Source: Pseudomonas sp. TH41
GTDB taxonomy: Bacteria; Pseudomonadota; Gammaproteobacteria; Pseudomonadales; Pseudomonadaceae
Direction: 5' to 3'
NCBI RefSeq assembly: GCF_016650695.1
Contig: NZ_JAEKFH010000009.1
Span: 62,001 to 126,000 of the forward strand
DNA: 64,000 nt
Of this stretch, positions 1-7,439 are shown piece after piece. Both the position numbers and the translations under genes were made by a program. Below the pieces are notes generated by a model. That model was not told the origin of the DNA, did no database searches, and was given only the letters and a program-made list of their open reading frames with translations. Each line of letters starts with the position of its first letter. Within the stretch, counting starts at the first letter, position 1.

Positions 1-845
1 CGTGCCCTTATGATGGCAGGCACAGCCGTGCTTTTTACAGTTACTACTTCACCGGCTGGGGTGAAGACATCGGCTTCGATGTTCTCAAACGTTGCTTCAC
101 GATCATGACGAACACGTCCGCAGTACAGGGCTTCTATGGACTCGAGTAATGAAGTTTTGCCTACTCCGTTTGGGCCGAATATCAGGTTCACATCGCCAAA
201 CTGAAACTTCTTATCAGTGAGGGCTGCCCGAAATTTTCCTACCCGAAAACTACGAAGCAGACCGGTACTCAGCGGGTCAGACAGGGGATTAGGAAGCGCA
301 CGCGCTACCGGGACGGTGTCGACGGCAAAGGCTTCTCCCGTGCCTATCAGTTCTATTAATTGGGTTCGAGGGCGCTTCTCTAACAAGATACTGAGCGCTG
401 CAGTTCGTAAAATCTCTTCCCATTGGACACTGGCGTCGGTAGCGACTTGCGCGCTGTGCTTCCGAATCGAGACGTCCTCAAAACGCTCTAAAAGATCCTC
501 TTCAGTTAGGACAAATTTTCTCGCAAAATGCCTATCCCCCTCAATACGCGCCTTCGCTTTCAAAAAGCTTTCGTCGTTCTGAGAGTCGGGGCCTGCCCAA
601 AAATACAGATAGCTATTCCAGCGCTGGTCGCCATCAGCTGTGAAGAATTCACTCCCCAGCAACTCTTCTTGAAATTTCGCCAGGTTCGCTGCCCGTTGGA
701 TAACGTTATCCGATAGGTCAATGTAGGCCGTAGCAAAGGTTTTACCCTGGTAGATGCGCTCCCCACGAAAAATATCGTTACCCAAATCTTGAACCCGAGT
801 GAGCTTTTCCGTGATCGTTCGACGCAAGGCGGCTGAGTCAATCAT
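1..845 (-). CDS. AAA/ABC-type ATPase, N-terminal 281 residues (cut by window edge)
   Basis: I translated this frame by hand; it is open from an ATG at 845 to base 1 and continues outside the window. A P-loop is plain at about residues 224-231 (GPNGVGKT), preceded by FGDVNLIF as in RecF/SbcC/SMC-like AAA ATPases, where the Walker A lies in the first strand of the ATPase. The first ~195 residues form an extra N-terminal domain that I do not recognise (YLYFWAGPD at about 80-88). Walker B and any nuclease or sensor domain would lie outside. The start ATG overlaps the stop of the upstream nitrilase-like gene by four bases (ATGA), so the two are translationally coupled. Such ATPases are common in DNA-linked defence systems; that role here is inference. 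Confidence 0.85.
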   Translation of the reverse strand, partial: MIDSAALRRTITEKLTRVQDLGNDIFRGERIYQGKTFATAYIDLSDNVIQRAANLAKFQEELLGSEFFTADGDQRWNSYLYFWAGPDSQNDESFLKAKARIEGDRHFARKFVLTEEDLLERFEDVSIRKHSAQVATDASVQWEEILRTAALSILLEKRPRTQLIELIGTGEAFAVDTVPVARALPNPLSDPLSTGLLRSFRVGKFRAALTDKKFQFGDVNLIFGPNGVGKTSLLESIEALYCGRVRHDREATFENIEADVFTPAGEVVTVKSTAVPAIIRA

Positions 846-2614
846 AAGGCTTCCGTGGTATCGAGCGGAGTAACGGCAAGGAAATCGGTCTTGTCTTCTG
901 CTGGGTCATCAAAGCGGGTCAGAGCATCAATGCCTGCAAATTTGAGTAGCCCAAACTCTCGGTACGCTATGCACAACCTCTTTTGATGCTGCCCGCCAGC
1001 TCTTCGCAGTAACTCGTAGAGTTTGTCCGCAATGTTTTCTATGTGGCGGGGCTGAGGTGACTCTCCTAAATACGCGATGAGAGTTGGCTGGTTGCCCGCG
1101 GTCAGCACGTTGAAATTCGGATTGGCATCATCCCACCGCAGGGTGGATGCTGCATCCACTCCACAAACCTGAGGAGGCCATTCAATCCTGTTCAAAATTT
1201 CATGGTGGATCTGAGCTGCAGTATTGAGTCGCTGATGACGAAAATCTTGACCCTCGCGATCTTGAGCGACAGTTAATCTGCGCACCACCTCGTCTGGTCC
1301 CATCCTGCAGGAATCAATTTCTTTGAGTGCGCGCCAATTCGATTGGCCGGTTATCTGGCCAGCGCTTAATGCCAATATTCGCTCAATGGCTAAGGGATTG
1401 TGAGCTGCGATAATGTGCTGCAGCGCTATTTTCGTCGGCGGGCTGGCAGCAACCAGGTCTGCAAACCCCGCTTCGGGCGCGCCTGCTATTACCCATTTAT
1501 CATCATCAGCCTCCCAAACGTATCGTTGGACTGCAGTGGGGCCATTTCGATTGGCCATGATTGCGATGCCAACCGTTAATACTTTCGGTACTCGTAGCTC
1601 GAATACCGCTTCGTCATAGTGAAAAAGAAGAGCATGGCGCCGCTCTGTCATATAGGCATAGTAAAGGCCTAAATTATGATTCGGCATGACCACCGCATCG
1701 TCGGAGGAGCAATCTTCCGCAGAGCAGTACCAAGTCGATGCGGCGATGTTCCTCCATGGGTAAGGAGGTGTTCCTGGTGCGCCATGTTGGACGATGGACT
1801 GCGCCCAGTTCAGGCAGACGATATGGCAAATGCTGGATCGCGGGTCCGTATTGAATGTTGTGGTTCGATAGTGACGGTATGCAGTGTTCCGCGGACTTGG
1901 ATTGAGTTGGATATGAATCAGCGTCGAGCGATCATTGAAGTCAGCTAGCCAATCATCTCCGACAGCGAAGGCGTCAGAGCATATGATTACAGCTGCCGAG
2001 AGACGTCTACTGCGCCCTTGAAACCGGTAGATCTGGGTACCCCGACGCAACCACCGCTCCTCCAGAAAGAACTCGTCTCTCGACGGAAACGTCTTGAACT
2101 GGACCAGCGCGACTAATTGGGATGAGCCGTCTTGATGCTTGGCCTGAAACATAAGCACCGCAGGATCAAAGAGATCGCGATCCTGGGCTAAGCCTTCCAA
2201 TGGTTCGTGAACAACCAAGCAATGAACGCTAACGTCCCGCGTAAACTGCTCAAGTGCTTCTTGTGTGATGCTTTCACATCCCAGAACCCAAAGCGCATCT
2301 TCAGCTGGTGTGATGCCGGCTGTTATCGCTTCGCTCAGCGCGACCCATGGCATGAAATATTCAGGTGTTATCGCAAGATGCGCGCCTCTCTCGCGAGCTA
2401 ATGTCAGGAACGATAGACTTTTAGCTGTCGCAGTAGCCACATCGAAGCTGCCAATGCGCTGCTCTGATGCAAAAATTGGCCCGCTAGGTTGCAATAGCAG
2501 AGTCGTATAACTTGCCACTGTCGGCCGCAGCATTTCCAGATCCGGTTCAGCAAGTCCGAAGGGAAAGAGGGCTAATGATACGTCTTGCGTCGGCATATTA
2601 TTTTCATCTTCCAT
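842..2614 (-). CDS. Stand-alone carbon-nitrogen hydrolase (nitrilase-fold) protein with C-terminal extension
   Basis: About 590 residues. The nitrilase superfamily catalytic triad is recognisable: Glu85 in AITPEYFMPW, Lys174 in VQFKTFPSRD and Cys212 in AVIICSDAF, spaced as in that family, so the first ~330 residues should be a CN-hydrolase fold able to attack an amide or nitrile. Normal nitrilases are 270-350 residues; the extra ~250 C-terminal residues are unrecognised. Start choice: ATG 2614 (weak GGGA upstream) or ATG 2596 (GGAAGATG upstream); a TTG at 2638 would add eight residues. It is coupled by ATGA overlap to the ATPase gene. Nitrilase domains occur fused to some DRT class 1 antiphage reverse transcriptases, which makes a conflict role plausible. 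The substrate is unknown. Confidence 0.8.
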   Translation of the reverse strand: MEDENNMPTQDVSLALFPFGLAEPDLEMLRPTVASYTTLLLQPSGPIFASEQRIGSFDVATATAKSLSFLTLARERGAHLAITPEYFMPWVALSEAITAGITPAEDALWVLGCESITQEALEQFTRDVSVHCLVVHEPLEGLAQDRDLFDPAVLMFQAKHQDGSSQLVALVQFKTFPSRDEFFLEERWLRRGTQIYRFQGRSRRLSAAVIICSDAFAVGDDWLADFNDRSTLIHIQLNPSPRNTAYRHYRTTTFNTDPRSSICHIVCLNWAQSIVQHGAPGTPPYPWRNIAASTWYCSAEDCSSDDAVVMPNHNLGLYYAYMTERRHALLFHYDEAVFELRVPKVLTVGIAIMANRNGPTAVQRYVWEADDDKWVIAGAPEAGFADLVAASPPTKIALQHIIAAHNPLAIERILALSAGQITGQSNWRALKEIDSCRMGPDEVVRRLTVAQDREGQDFRHQRLNTAAQIHHEILNRIEWPPQVCGVDAASTLRWDDANPNFNVLTAGNQPTLIAYLGESPQPRHIENIADKLYELLRRAGGQHQKRLCIAYREFGLLKFAGIDALTRFDDPAEDKTDFLAVTPLDTTEAL

Positions 2615-3005
2615 GAAGAATCCCAACAATAGCTGCAAAATGGTGGCTTTGGGGAGTCAGTCTAATGAAACATTTTAGTACCGAGCGCAGCGCTCACCTT
2701 TCACGCACGGCTCTAAACGAAGACGCATGACACATGACGCAAGCGCAGAAATTATTTCTGAGCAGCTCAGACTGGAAGGTTCAAGACAGGAGTAGCGATG
2801 CAGATCGCATTGAAGGTCTGCTGGAGGTCACGATGAGCTGGCTTGACCGCTCACTTCACAGTGCGGTCGAATCTGGCTATTGGAAGAAAGCATCCGACCT
2901 TCGAAACCTATGTGGCCATGGTGATTTCCAAGTTGGAGATCATGCACTCGACGCTGACCACCGTCCTGGCAGTGCGCTATGGTCGTACGCCGGGAATGAT
3001 TCCGA
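2615..3005. other. Intergenic or decayed stretch with no recognisable gene
   Basis: This 390-base stretch should contain the promoter of the nitrilase/ATPase pair. There is a 13-base palindrome (GAGCGCAGCGCTC) at 2683-2695, about 70 bases upstream of the gene start, which could be an operator. Short open frames on the plus strand between about 2734 and 3060 give protein sequences I do not recognise and lack convincing ribosome binding sites. They run into the SDR remnant, so the stretch is probably decayed DNA. Confidence 0.35.
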
Positions 3006-3456
3006 AAGGGGAGACTTATCCTGAACGTCAGCTCCGGAGGTGGCGTAATGGGATACAGGCATAACGCGCCTATTGCGCGACGAAATACGCCGTCGAGGGG
3101 TTCAAGCGATCCGTGGCTGCGGAGGTCGAGCAGTTCGGGATCAAGTCGACCGTGGTCGAGCCTGGCATGTTCCGCACAGATTTGTTGGACGCCAAGAATG
3201 TCAGTTACACCTAGCCCTCCATTGCCGATTATACCCATGAGAAACCGGTGGCCAATACCTGGTCGCGGATCGGCAGTACTCAGGCGGGTGCCCCCGATAA
3301 GTTCGGTGCCGCAATTCTGAAGATAGCGGCACTGGAAGATCTGTCGAGGTTCTTTGCGGCTGGCCTCGATGTCCTAGGCATCATTCAGGACGTCACGGAG
3401 CTGCGCAGGAAGGATGCGGCCGAGTACGAACCACTGTCCCGCTCAACCAAGGGTGC
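3006..3456 (+). pseudogene. Short-chain dehydrogenase/reductase, truncated and frameshifted remnant
   Basis: Across two frames one reads a typical SDR core: RLILNVSSGGGVMG (strand 5 with catalytic Ser), then after a one-base shift near 3060 the catalytic YCATK motif followed by YAVEGFKRSV and STVVEPGMFRTDLL, as in classical oxidoreductases of this family. An in-frame TAG stop follows at about 3214. The reading then continues as SIADYTHEKPVAN up to AEYEPLSRST near 3445, a typical SDR C-terminus. The N-terminal Rossmann motif (TGxxxGxG) is absent. One frameshift, one nonsense codon and the missing N-terminus make it non-functional. Confidence 0.75.
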
Positions 3457-3459
3457 CCT

Positions 3460-3909
3460 ATGTTTACTGAAGTTCTGCGCGAGAATGCCTATGGTGCCTA
3501 CCGGGTACGTCTGGAAGCACTTCTCCACATCTCCACGGACGCTTCAGATCAGGACATCCACGAACTGATCGAGACGGGTTTCTCGGCTGGTAGTGTCAAA
3601 GCCCTTTGCGACCTTGGCGCAATAAGCCCGCTAGAGCGCGACCAGATCATTCCGCTCAAAGCTCTCAAAACGAGGTTGGCGCGCGGCCAGCGATTGACGG
3701 TGGAGGAGAGCGATCGCCTTTTCCGTATTGCACACATCATGGCCATGGCCCAGACGCTCTTTGGGGACGACGAAAAGGCCAAGCACTGGCTCTCCAAGTC
3801 CAAGGATCGCTTTTCGGGCAAAAGCCCTATTGCGATGCTTTCCACCACCCAGGGCACCCGCCTGATTGAGGAGATGCTGATTCAGACAGCAGATGGGTTC
3901 GCATTTTGA
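3460..3909 (+). CDS. MbcA/ParS/Xre-type antitoxin, partner toxin decayed
   Basis: The 149-residue protein fits the COG5642 antitoxins of RES-Xre toxin-antitoxin modules. A helical N-terminal part is followed by ESDRLFRIAHIMAMAQTLFGDDEKAKHWLSK and then a C-terminal SPIAMLSTTQGTRLIEEML, the characteristic toxin-binding MbcA/ParS domain. AAGGGTGCCCT precedes the ATG with suitable spacing. In intact modules a RES-domain NAD+-degrading toxin follows at once; here only a broken remnant follows. The antitoxin frame is full length with no obvious defect. It may persist as a solitary antitoxin able to neutralise incoming RES toxins, or simply be a relic not yet decayed. Confidence 0.75.
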   Translation: MFTEVLRENAYGAYRVRLEALLHISTDASDQDIHELIETGFSAGSVKALCDLGAISPLERDQIIPLKALKTRLARGQRLTVEESDRLFRIAHIMAMAQTLFGDDEKAKHWLSKSKDRFSGKSPIAMLSTTQGTRLIEEMLIQTADGFAF

Positions 3910-4060
3910 TCCTGTGACGCATCGGTACCTTTGCAGATATCACAGGCCGCGGGGGAAGGGCTGGTCAACGATAGGGGTATATCGCCGGAAAACCAATCGT
4001 TTACCTAGCCGGCATGCCATCAAGGCCATGCTGGAGACTTTCGTATACCTTGAGTACTGA
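3906..4060 (+). pseudogene. Degenerate RES-domain toxin remnant
   Basis: Directly after the antitoxin stop, pieces of a RES toxin can be read in shifting frames. There is RIGTFADITGRGG (the WRI...fsG.Ga start of RES proteins, interrupted by a TGA), then KPIVYLAGMPS, matching the pVVYlAesp strand, and in another frame AIKAMLETFVYLEY, matching the AlLEvLvHle helix. A normal RES toxin is 150-160 residues; here about 50 codons remain before non-coding DNA. The order, spacing and position behind the antitoxin make this reading likely, but each fragment is short. Confidence 0.55.
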
Positions 4061-4102
4061 ATAGGGAACTCTCTGCAATAGTTCGACATCACCGGCCCTT
4101 AG

Positions 4103-4387
4103 CTAAGAGTTTTGGTCCGTATTGATCTCACGCCGAATTCGTTCAAGCAGCGAATCTAAATCTGTATCCGGATCGAGGAGCAAAAAGCTCTCAAGGAGGA
4201 GGGTGAGTGGATGCACCCCCATTCTGTCGGCAAGCTCCGATGCCTTTTCCAATGTAACGTTCTTAAGGCCGCGCTCAAGCGTACTGAGATACGTCCTGCT
4301 ACTGACGATTCCAAAATCTTCTTGAGTCAAGCCCCGGCGAAGCCGCGTGTTACGTAACGCAATGGCGAACGCTTCCTTCAGTTCCAT
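4103..4387 (-). CDS. XRE-family helix-turn-helix transcriptional regulator
   Basis: This 94-residue protein is almost entirely one HTH_XRE (Cro/C1-type) domain: ALRNTRLRRGLTQEDFG, SSRTYLSTLERGLKN and LEKASELADRMGVHPLTLL cover the four to five helices at residues 8-65, with an acidic tail. It is divergent from the unknown gene at 4472. The 84-base gap contains a strong inverted repeat, so autoregulation and control of the divergent gene are likely. Single-domain regulators of this size commonly control accessory modules. Confidence 0.85.
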   Translation of the reverse strand: MELKEAFAIALRNTRLRRGLTQEDFGIVSSRTYLSTLERGLKNVTLEKASELADRMGVHPLTLLLESFLLLDPDTDLDSLLERIRREINTDQNS

Positions 4388-4423
4388 TTTGCTTAATCCA
4401 CAAAAGGAACGATGAAGCCTTTT

Positions 4424-4456
4424 TGAACTCTATAGAGCTACAATCTATAGTGTTCA
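4424..4456. promoter_or_regulatory. Inverted repeat operator between the XRE gene and the divergent gene
   Basis: Two 12-base half sites, TGAACTCTATAG (4424-4435) and CTATAGTGTTCA (4445-4456), form an inverted repeat with one mismatch and a 9-base spacer. The pair is centred at 4440, between ATG 4387 (minus) and ATG 4472 (plus), 16 bases from the latter. Half sites about two helical turns apart suit a dimeric XRE repressor. The CTATAG/TATAG segments probably overlap the -10 elements. Assignment to the adjacent regulator is inference. Confidence 0.65.
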
Positions 4457-4471
4457 TTTTGAGAGAGATTT

Positions 4472-4999
4472 ATGCCTGCAGTTCAGATTAGCACCCGTCA
4501 GTTATCTGCGACGAGTAATGAGCACAGCCCTTCAACCATGCTGATGGTCGCGGTGGCGAACGTTGCTCAGCCGGAGCAGGGCATAGAGATAGTCAAACGC
4601 TTCTCCGGCCAACATCTGCTCGACCTGTTCAACGAAATGGATCGGCCTGATTCAGATAAGGCCATCGTTGGTGTCCTGCTGGCAATACCTCCAAAACTTA
4701 ACGGCTCCCCGCGATGGATCGCTGAGAATGTGTTTGATTTTGGCCGAGTCGAGCTAAGGTTAGCGGATGACGCTTGCTTGGATACATACGCCTACCGGCT
4801 TGCTTCAAAAGCTGTATTCAGAGACAACTCTAAGGTCGACCCCGCAGATATCCTGGGCTGGAGATCACTCTATGAAACGTCCAATGCGGATGGTGACGTT
4901 GATCCAGAGCTTGTCACCCATCAAACTTGGTTGTCTATCGTCATCACTCGAATGGTCAACGCAGTAAATCTACCTGATGAGGAGGATACCCCTGAGTAG
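4472..4999 (+). CDS. Protein of unknown function under a divergent XRE regulator
   Basis: This 175-residue soluble, acidic protein has no signal peptide or membrane segment and no family that I recognise. GAGAGAG lies upstream of the ATG (4460-4469). The first ~20 residues are Ser/Thr rich; the middle (IVKRFSGQHLLDLFNEMDRPD, IVGVLLAIPPK) looks alpha/beta; the tail is Asp/Glu rich. Its promoter carries the putative XRE operator. It is followed by a 57-aa ORF and an inositol-monophosphatase-family gene in the same direction, but the gaps of about 190 and 165 bases leave operon membership open. Confidence 0.6.
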   Translation: MPAVQISTRQLSATSNEHSPSTMLMVAVANVAQPEQGIEIVKRFSGQHLLDLFNEMDRPDSDKAIVGVLLAIPPKLNGSPRWIAENVFDFGRVELRLADDACLDTYAYRLASKAVFRDNSKVDPADILGWRSLYETSNADGDVDPELVTHQTWLSIVITRMVNAVNLPDEEDTPE

Positions 5000-5192
5000 T
5001 TGTCGACGCTCCATTCGTACCGTAGCTCAATCCCAAAGGAGACCTTTTTGCAGATCAAACCGGGGAGGAGGGTACGGATACTTCTGGCTTTCAAACTTAT
5101 CGACCTCCACGCTAATCATCGCTGCTGGCGGTAGGCCACGACGAGCGCGACGACGAAGCCCCCTTACCCAATAGTGTTCACGAGAGGCGGCC

Positions 5193-5366
5193 ATGAAAGG
5201 AAGACGTAAAGTCAAAACGTCTAAGTGGTTTTTAAAGGCTCAATTTGAGGCCGAAGCTCAGCGCATGATGGCAAATAGATCTAATGAAGCAGCACATAGA
5301 TTTCTTGATGCGGCCTCGCAATTTGGAATAGAACATGAACCTAATGGGCGCCTTGCCGGCGGCTAG
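5193..5366 (+). CDS. Small basic protein of unknown function (57 aa)
   Basis: The open frame begins with ATG 5193 preceded by GAGAGGCGG. The product starts MKGRRKVKTSKWFLKAQFEA and ends LAGG. It is strongly basic at the N-terminus and then helical, rich in Ala, Glu and Asn (residues 18-45), with no Cys and no membrane segment. It resembles no family I know. It lies between the unknown 175-aa gene and the phosphatase gene. Its good ribosome binding site is the main argument that it is real. Confidence 0.4.
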   Translation: MKGRRKVKTSKWFLKAQFEAEAQRMMANRSNEAAHRFLDAASQFGIEHEPNGRLAGG

Positions 5367-5530
5367 CATAACCCTAATCCTCAAGGTGACCGCGGCTCCA
5401 CACGCCTATTATCGACCCATTACATGTGGTCAGATAATGCCCCCTGGATGCATAGATAAATCTGAATTGCCTAGCTGACAGCCTAACCCTCATCAAGCGC
5501 CCCAGTATTTTTTCCGATATTGAGAGCCCC

Positions 5531-6349
5531 ATGCACAAATCAGATCTTCCAATGCTACTCACTCAGACTATCGAAGTCGTTATCCGAGCGGGACAGCTAC
5601 TTATTGCAGAATGGGCGAGGGTAAATGGACCACGAGGGAAGGGTGATAAGGCCATAGTAGACATAGAAATCGAACGCGTTCTACGCCAGCAACTTCTAGG
5701 ACTTTTTTCTTGTGACTTCTGGGGCGAGGAAACCGGACATAGCCTCACGGGACATTCCTGGTGTTGGGTCGTCGATCCTAACGATGGTACGAGTGATTTT
5801 CTCAAAGGTCTCAAAGGGTCTGCCATTTCTGTCGGCCTTCTGCATAAGCAAATTCCGGTATTGGGGGTGGTCTACGCACCAGTCACTGTTGAGGGCTCGC
5901 CTGATTGCATCGCCTGGTCTGAGGGACTACCCGATTTGTTACGCAATGGACAGCCAGTAACAAGAAAGCTTTCTGGACTGGCGTTGTCGAGCAGCTCCTA
6001 CGTGATGGTGAGTGCCGCCGCGATCATCAAGCCAGAGATCAATCGCGAGCTCTGCACCCCCAGCAGTTTTGTTGCGATGCCCTCAATTGCCTATAGACTT
6101 GCAAAAGTCGCCGCAGGAGATGGCGTCTGCGGAGTTTCTCTGTACGCGGTTTCTGCACATGACGTCGTTGCAGGACACGCGTTGTTGCGAGGTGCGGGTG
6201 GCATTTTGCTCAATGAAAATGGTGAGTCAATTTACTATTTAACAGAAGCAAACATGCAGACGGTCTCAAGACGCTGCTTCGGGGGATCAGAGATCGCGTG
6301 TCGGACATTGGTGGTTCGAGATTGGAATCGTATTTTCACAGCGGAGTAG
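5531..6349 (+). CDS. Inositol monophosphatase / CysQ-family phosphatase
   Basis: 272 residues, the usual length for the Li+-sensitive, Mg2+-dependent phosphatase family (IMPase, CysQ 3'(2'),5'-bisphosphate nucleotidase, HisN). The metal-site motifs are present: GEE at 65-67, WVVDPNDGTSDF at 79-90 (family WvvDPlDGTxnF) and a C-terminal HDVVAGHALLRGAGG at 210-224 (family WDxaAxxllv.eAGG). A His in place of the usual Trp before the Asp is slightly unusual. The substrate cannot be told apart by eye. Its context is an accessory strip with XRE and antitoxin genes, not the cysteine or inositol genes normally near housekeeping copies, so it is probably a second, horizontally acquired paralogue. Confidence 0.75.
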   Translation: MHKSDLPMLLTQTIEVVIRAGQLLIAEWARVNGPRGKGDKAIVDIEIERVLRQQLLGLFSCDFWGEETGHSLTGHSWCWVVDPNDGTSDFLKGLKGSAISVGLLHKQIPVLGVVYAPVTVEGSPDCIAWSEGLPDLLRNGQPVTRKLSGLALSSSSYVMVSAAAIIKPEINRELCTPSSFVAMPSIAYRLAKVAAGDGVCGVSLYAVSAHDVVAGHALLRGAGGILLNENGESIYYLTEANMQTVSRRCFGGSEIACRTLVVRDWNRIFTAE

Positions 6350-6411
6350 AGCGAAGCTTAAACGGTAATCATTGACTTCGGCGCTTATAATCAAGCCATA
6401 GCAATGTTGAC

Positions 6412-6452
6412 GCCTGAGGTGTCAGGCACCTCGCCAGCTGCTCACCAGCAGC
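6412..6452 (+). promoter_or_regulatory. Two tandem hairpins with mutually complementary loops
   Basis: Two perfect 6-bp stems stand side by side: GCCTGA-GGTG-TCAGGC (6412-6427) and GCTGCT-CACC-AGCAGC (6437-6452). The four-base loops GGTG and CACC are exact complements, so the RNA could form a kissing-loop pair. They lie 48 bases upstream of ATG 6500, within the likely 5' leader. No known riboswitch consensus was recognised (the loops are not ACGR as in guanidine-II). The function is unknown, and chance cannot be excluded because the stems are short. Confidence 0.35.
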
Positions 6453-6499
6453 GCGCTTCGTGCAGCAGGAGAATTGGAAGGTAACTGGGAGGCCAACCC

Positions 6500-7075
6500 A
6501 TGACGATTGATCCCGATAAAGATGTCAAAGCTACCGCGATCGAGGCATTCAGTCGGGTCGAGAGCTCAGCTCCTGCGGGTAAACCACTAAAGGACCATGG
6601 AATAGACGTGTGTCCTCGTCCAGGGGCGGCGCCTGCAGGAAGAGATGAGAAGCGTCGGACTATCGAAGAAAGAGAAGAGGAGATGGTTGCCCTTGCCAGA
6701 GCTCATATTCTGACGTGCGGCGACTTCCTGCTAGTTCAGGACTTGGCTAACCATCTGGGTATTCACGTTGAGCTCCTGAGTCCCGCACTCAAGGAGTGGG
6801 AAGCGGACCACCGAATTTTCTCGATCGATCACGATGGCTGCAGCTCTTTTCCAATTTACGCGTTCCCATTGCAAGGCGGCGCCAGCCCGATTCCCGGCCT
6901 TAGCGATGTATTATCTGTTCTCTGTCCCATGAAAGATGGTTGGGGAGTTTCATTCTGGTTTATCTCTCCCAACGGATGGCTTGGAGGCAAGCGCCCACAG
7001 GACCTCCTTTCCACCGAGCCAAGCCGCGTGATTTCAGCTGCACACGAAGAAGCTAGCGGTGTCATGCATGGCTAG
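6500..7075 (+). CDS. Possible antitoxin-like (MbcA/ParS-type) protein
   Basis: 191 residues with GGGAGG seven bases before the ATG. The first ~55 residues are charged and probably disordered; EERE.EMVALARAHILTCGDFLLVQDLANHLGIH (about 57-90) resembles the helical start of small HTH proteins. The C-terminal part (WFISPNGWLGGKRPQDLL...HEEASGVMHG) resembles the toxin-binding region of MbcA/ParS-type antitoxins, where a conserved Gly-Gly-x-x-Pro loop precedes the last helices. No RES-type toxin is seen next to it. The family assignment is tentative. It is the last gene before the dif region. Confidence 0.5.
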   Translation: MTIDPDKDVKATAIEAFSRVESSAPAGKPLKDHGIDVCPRPGAAPAGRDEKRRTIEEREEEMVALARAHILTCGDFLLVQDLANHLGIHVELLSPALKEWEADHRIFSIDHDGCSSFPIYAFPLQGGASPIPGLSDVLSVLCPMKDGWGVSFWFISPNGWLGGKRPQDLLSTEPSRVISAAHEEASGVMHG

Positions 7076-7310
7076 GTCCGCGAGGGCCTCGCAATAGGAA
7101 GTCACGTAGTCCAGCGGTATCCAGTCGCCGGAAGCCCAAGAACTAAATTTCTATGACGGTAAACTCTTCGCCGTGCTGTCTGGATCGCACGGTGAAAACG
7201 TGGGAACTGAAATTCAGAAACGGTAACGTCGATCCCAGTTTTGAATTTTACATGCTGAAAATTTCGAGAGTTAGTTCGGTGCACTGCTGCGGATTGGCTC
7301 AGGACCGAAG

Positions 7311-7387
7311 CGAAGTAATTTTCCGAAATGGGGAATAAATTCCCCGTTTCGCATAATTAGTACCTCGGATTTCGGAGAATTACTTCG
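7311..7387. repeat. Nested inverted repeats able to form two alternative hairpins
   Basis: A 19-base arm at 7311-7329 (CGAAGTAATTTTCCGAAAT) is matched, with a single mismatch, by an inverted copy at 7369-7387. Inside, a second inverted repeat (CGAAATGGGGAAT 7324-7336, ATTCCCCGTTTCG 7339-7351, one mismatch) shares the 3' end of the left arm, so the two structures are mutually exclusive. A short outer pair AGTACC/GGTACT (from 7359 and to about 7393) flanks the right arm. It lies 53 bases from dif. It could be a regulatory RNA, a protein-binding array or the end of a degenerate mobile element. Confidence 0.6.
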
Positions 7388-7439
7388 GGGTACTGGTGCA
7401 CTAGAGAGGACCTTGGAAGAAGTTCCACTCTGACACATC

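Noticed and set aside
2734..3064. Two overlapping plus-strand frames of 96 and 73 codons
   Set aside because: There is no ribosome binding site or recognisable product, and they run into the SDR pseudogene, so they are probably decayed DNA.
4977..5174. A 65-codon plus-strand frame starting ATGAGGAGG
   Set aside because: It overlaps the end of the 175-aa gene; the Arg/Ser-rich product looks like an out-of-frame reading and the GAGGAGG lies inside the frame.
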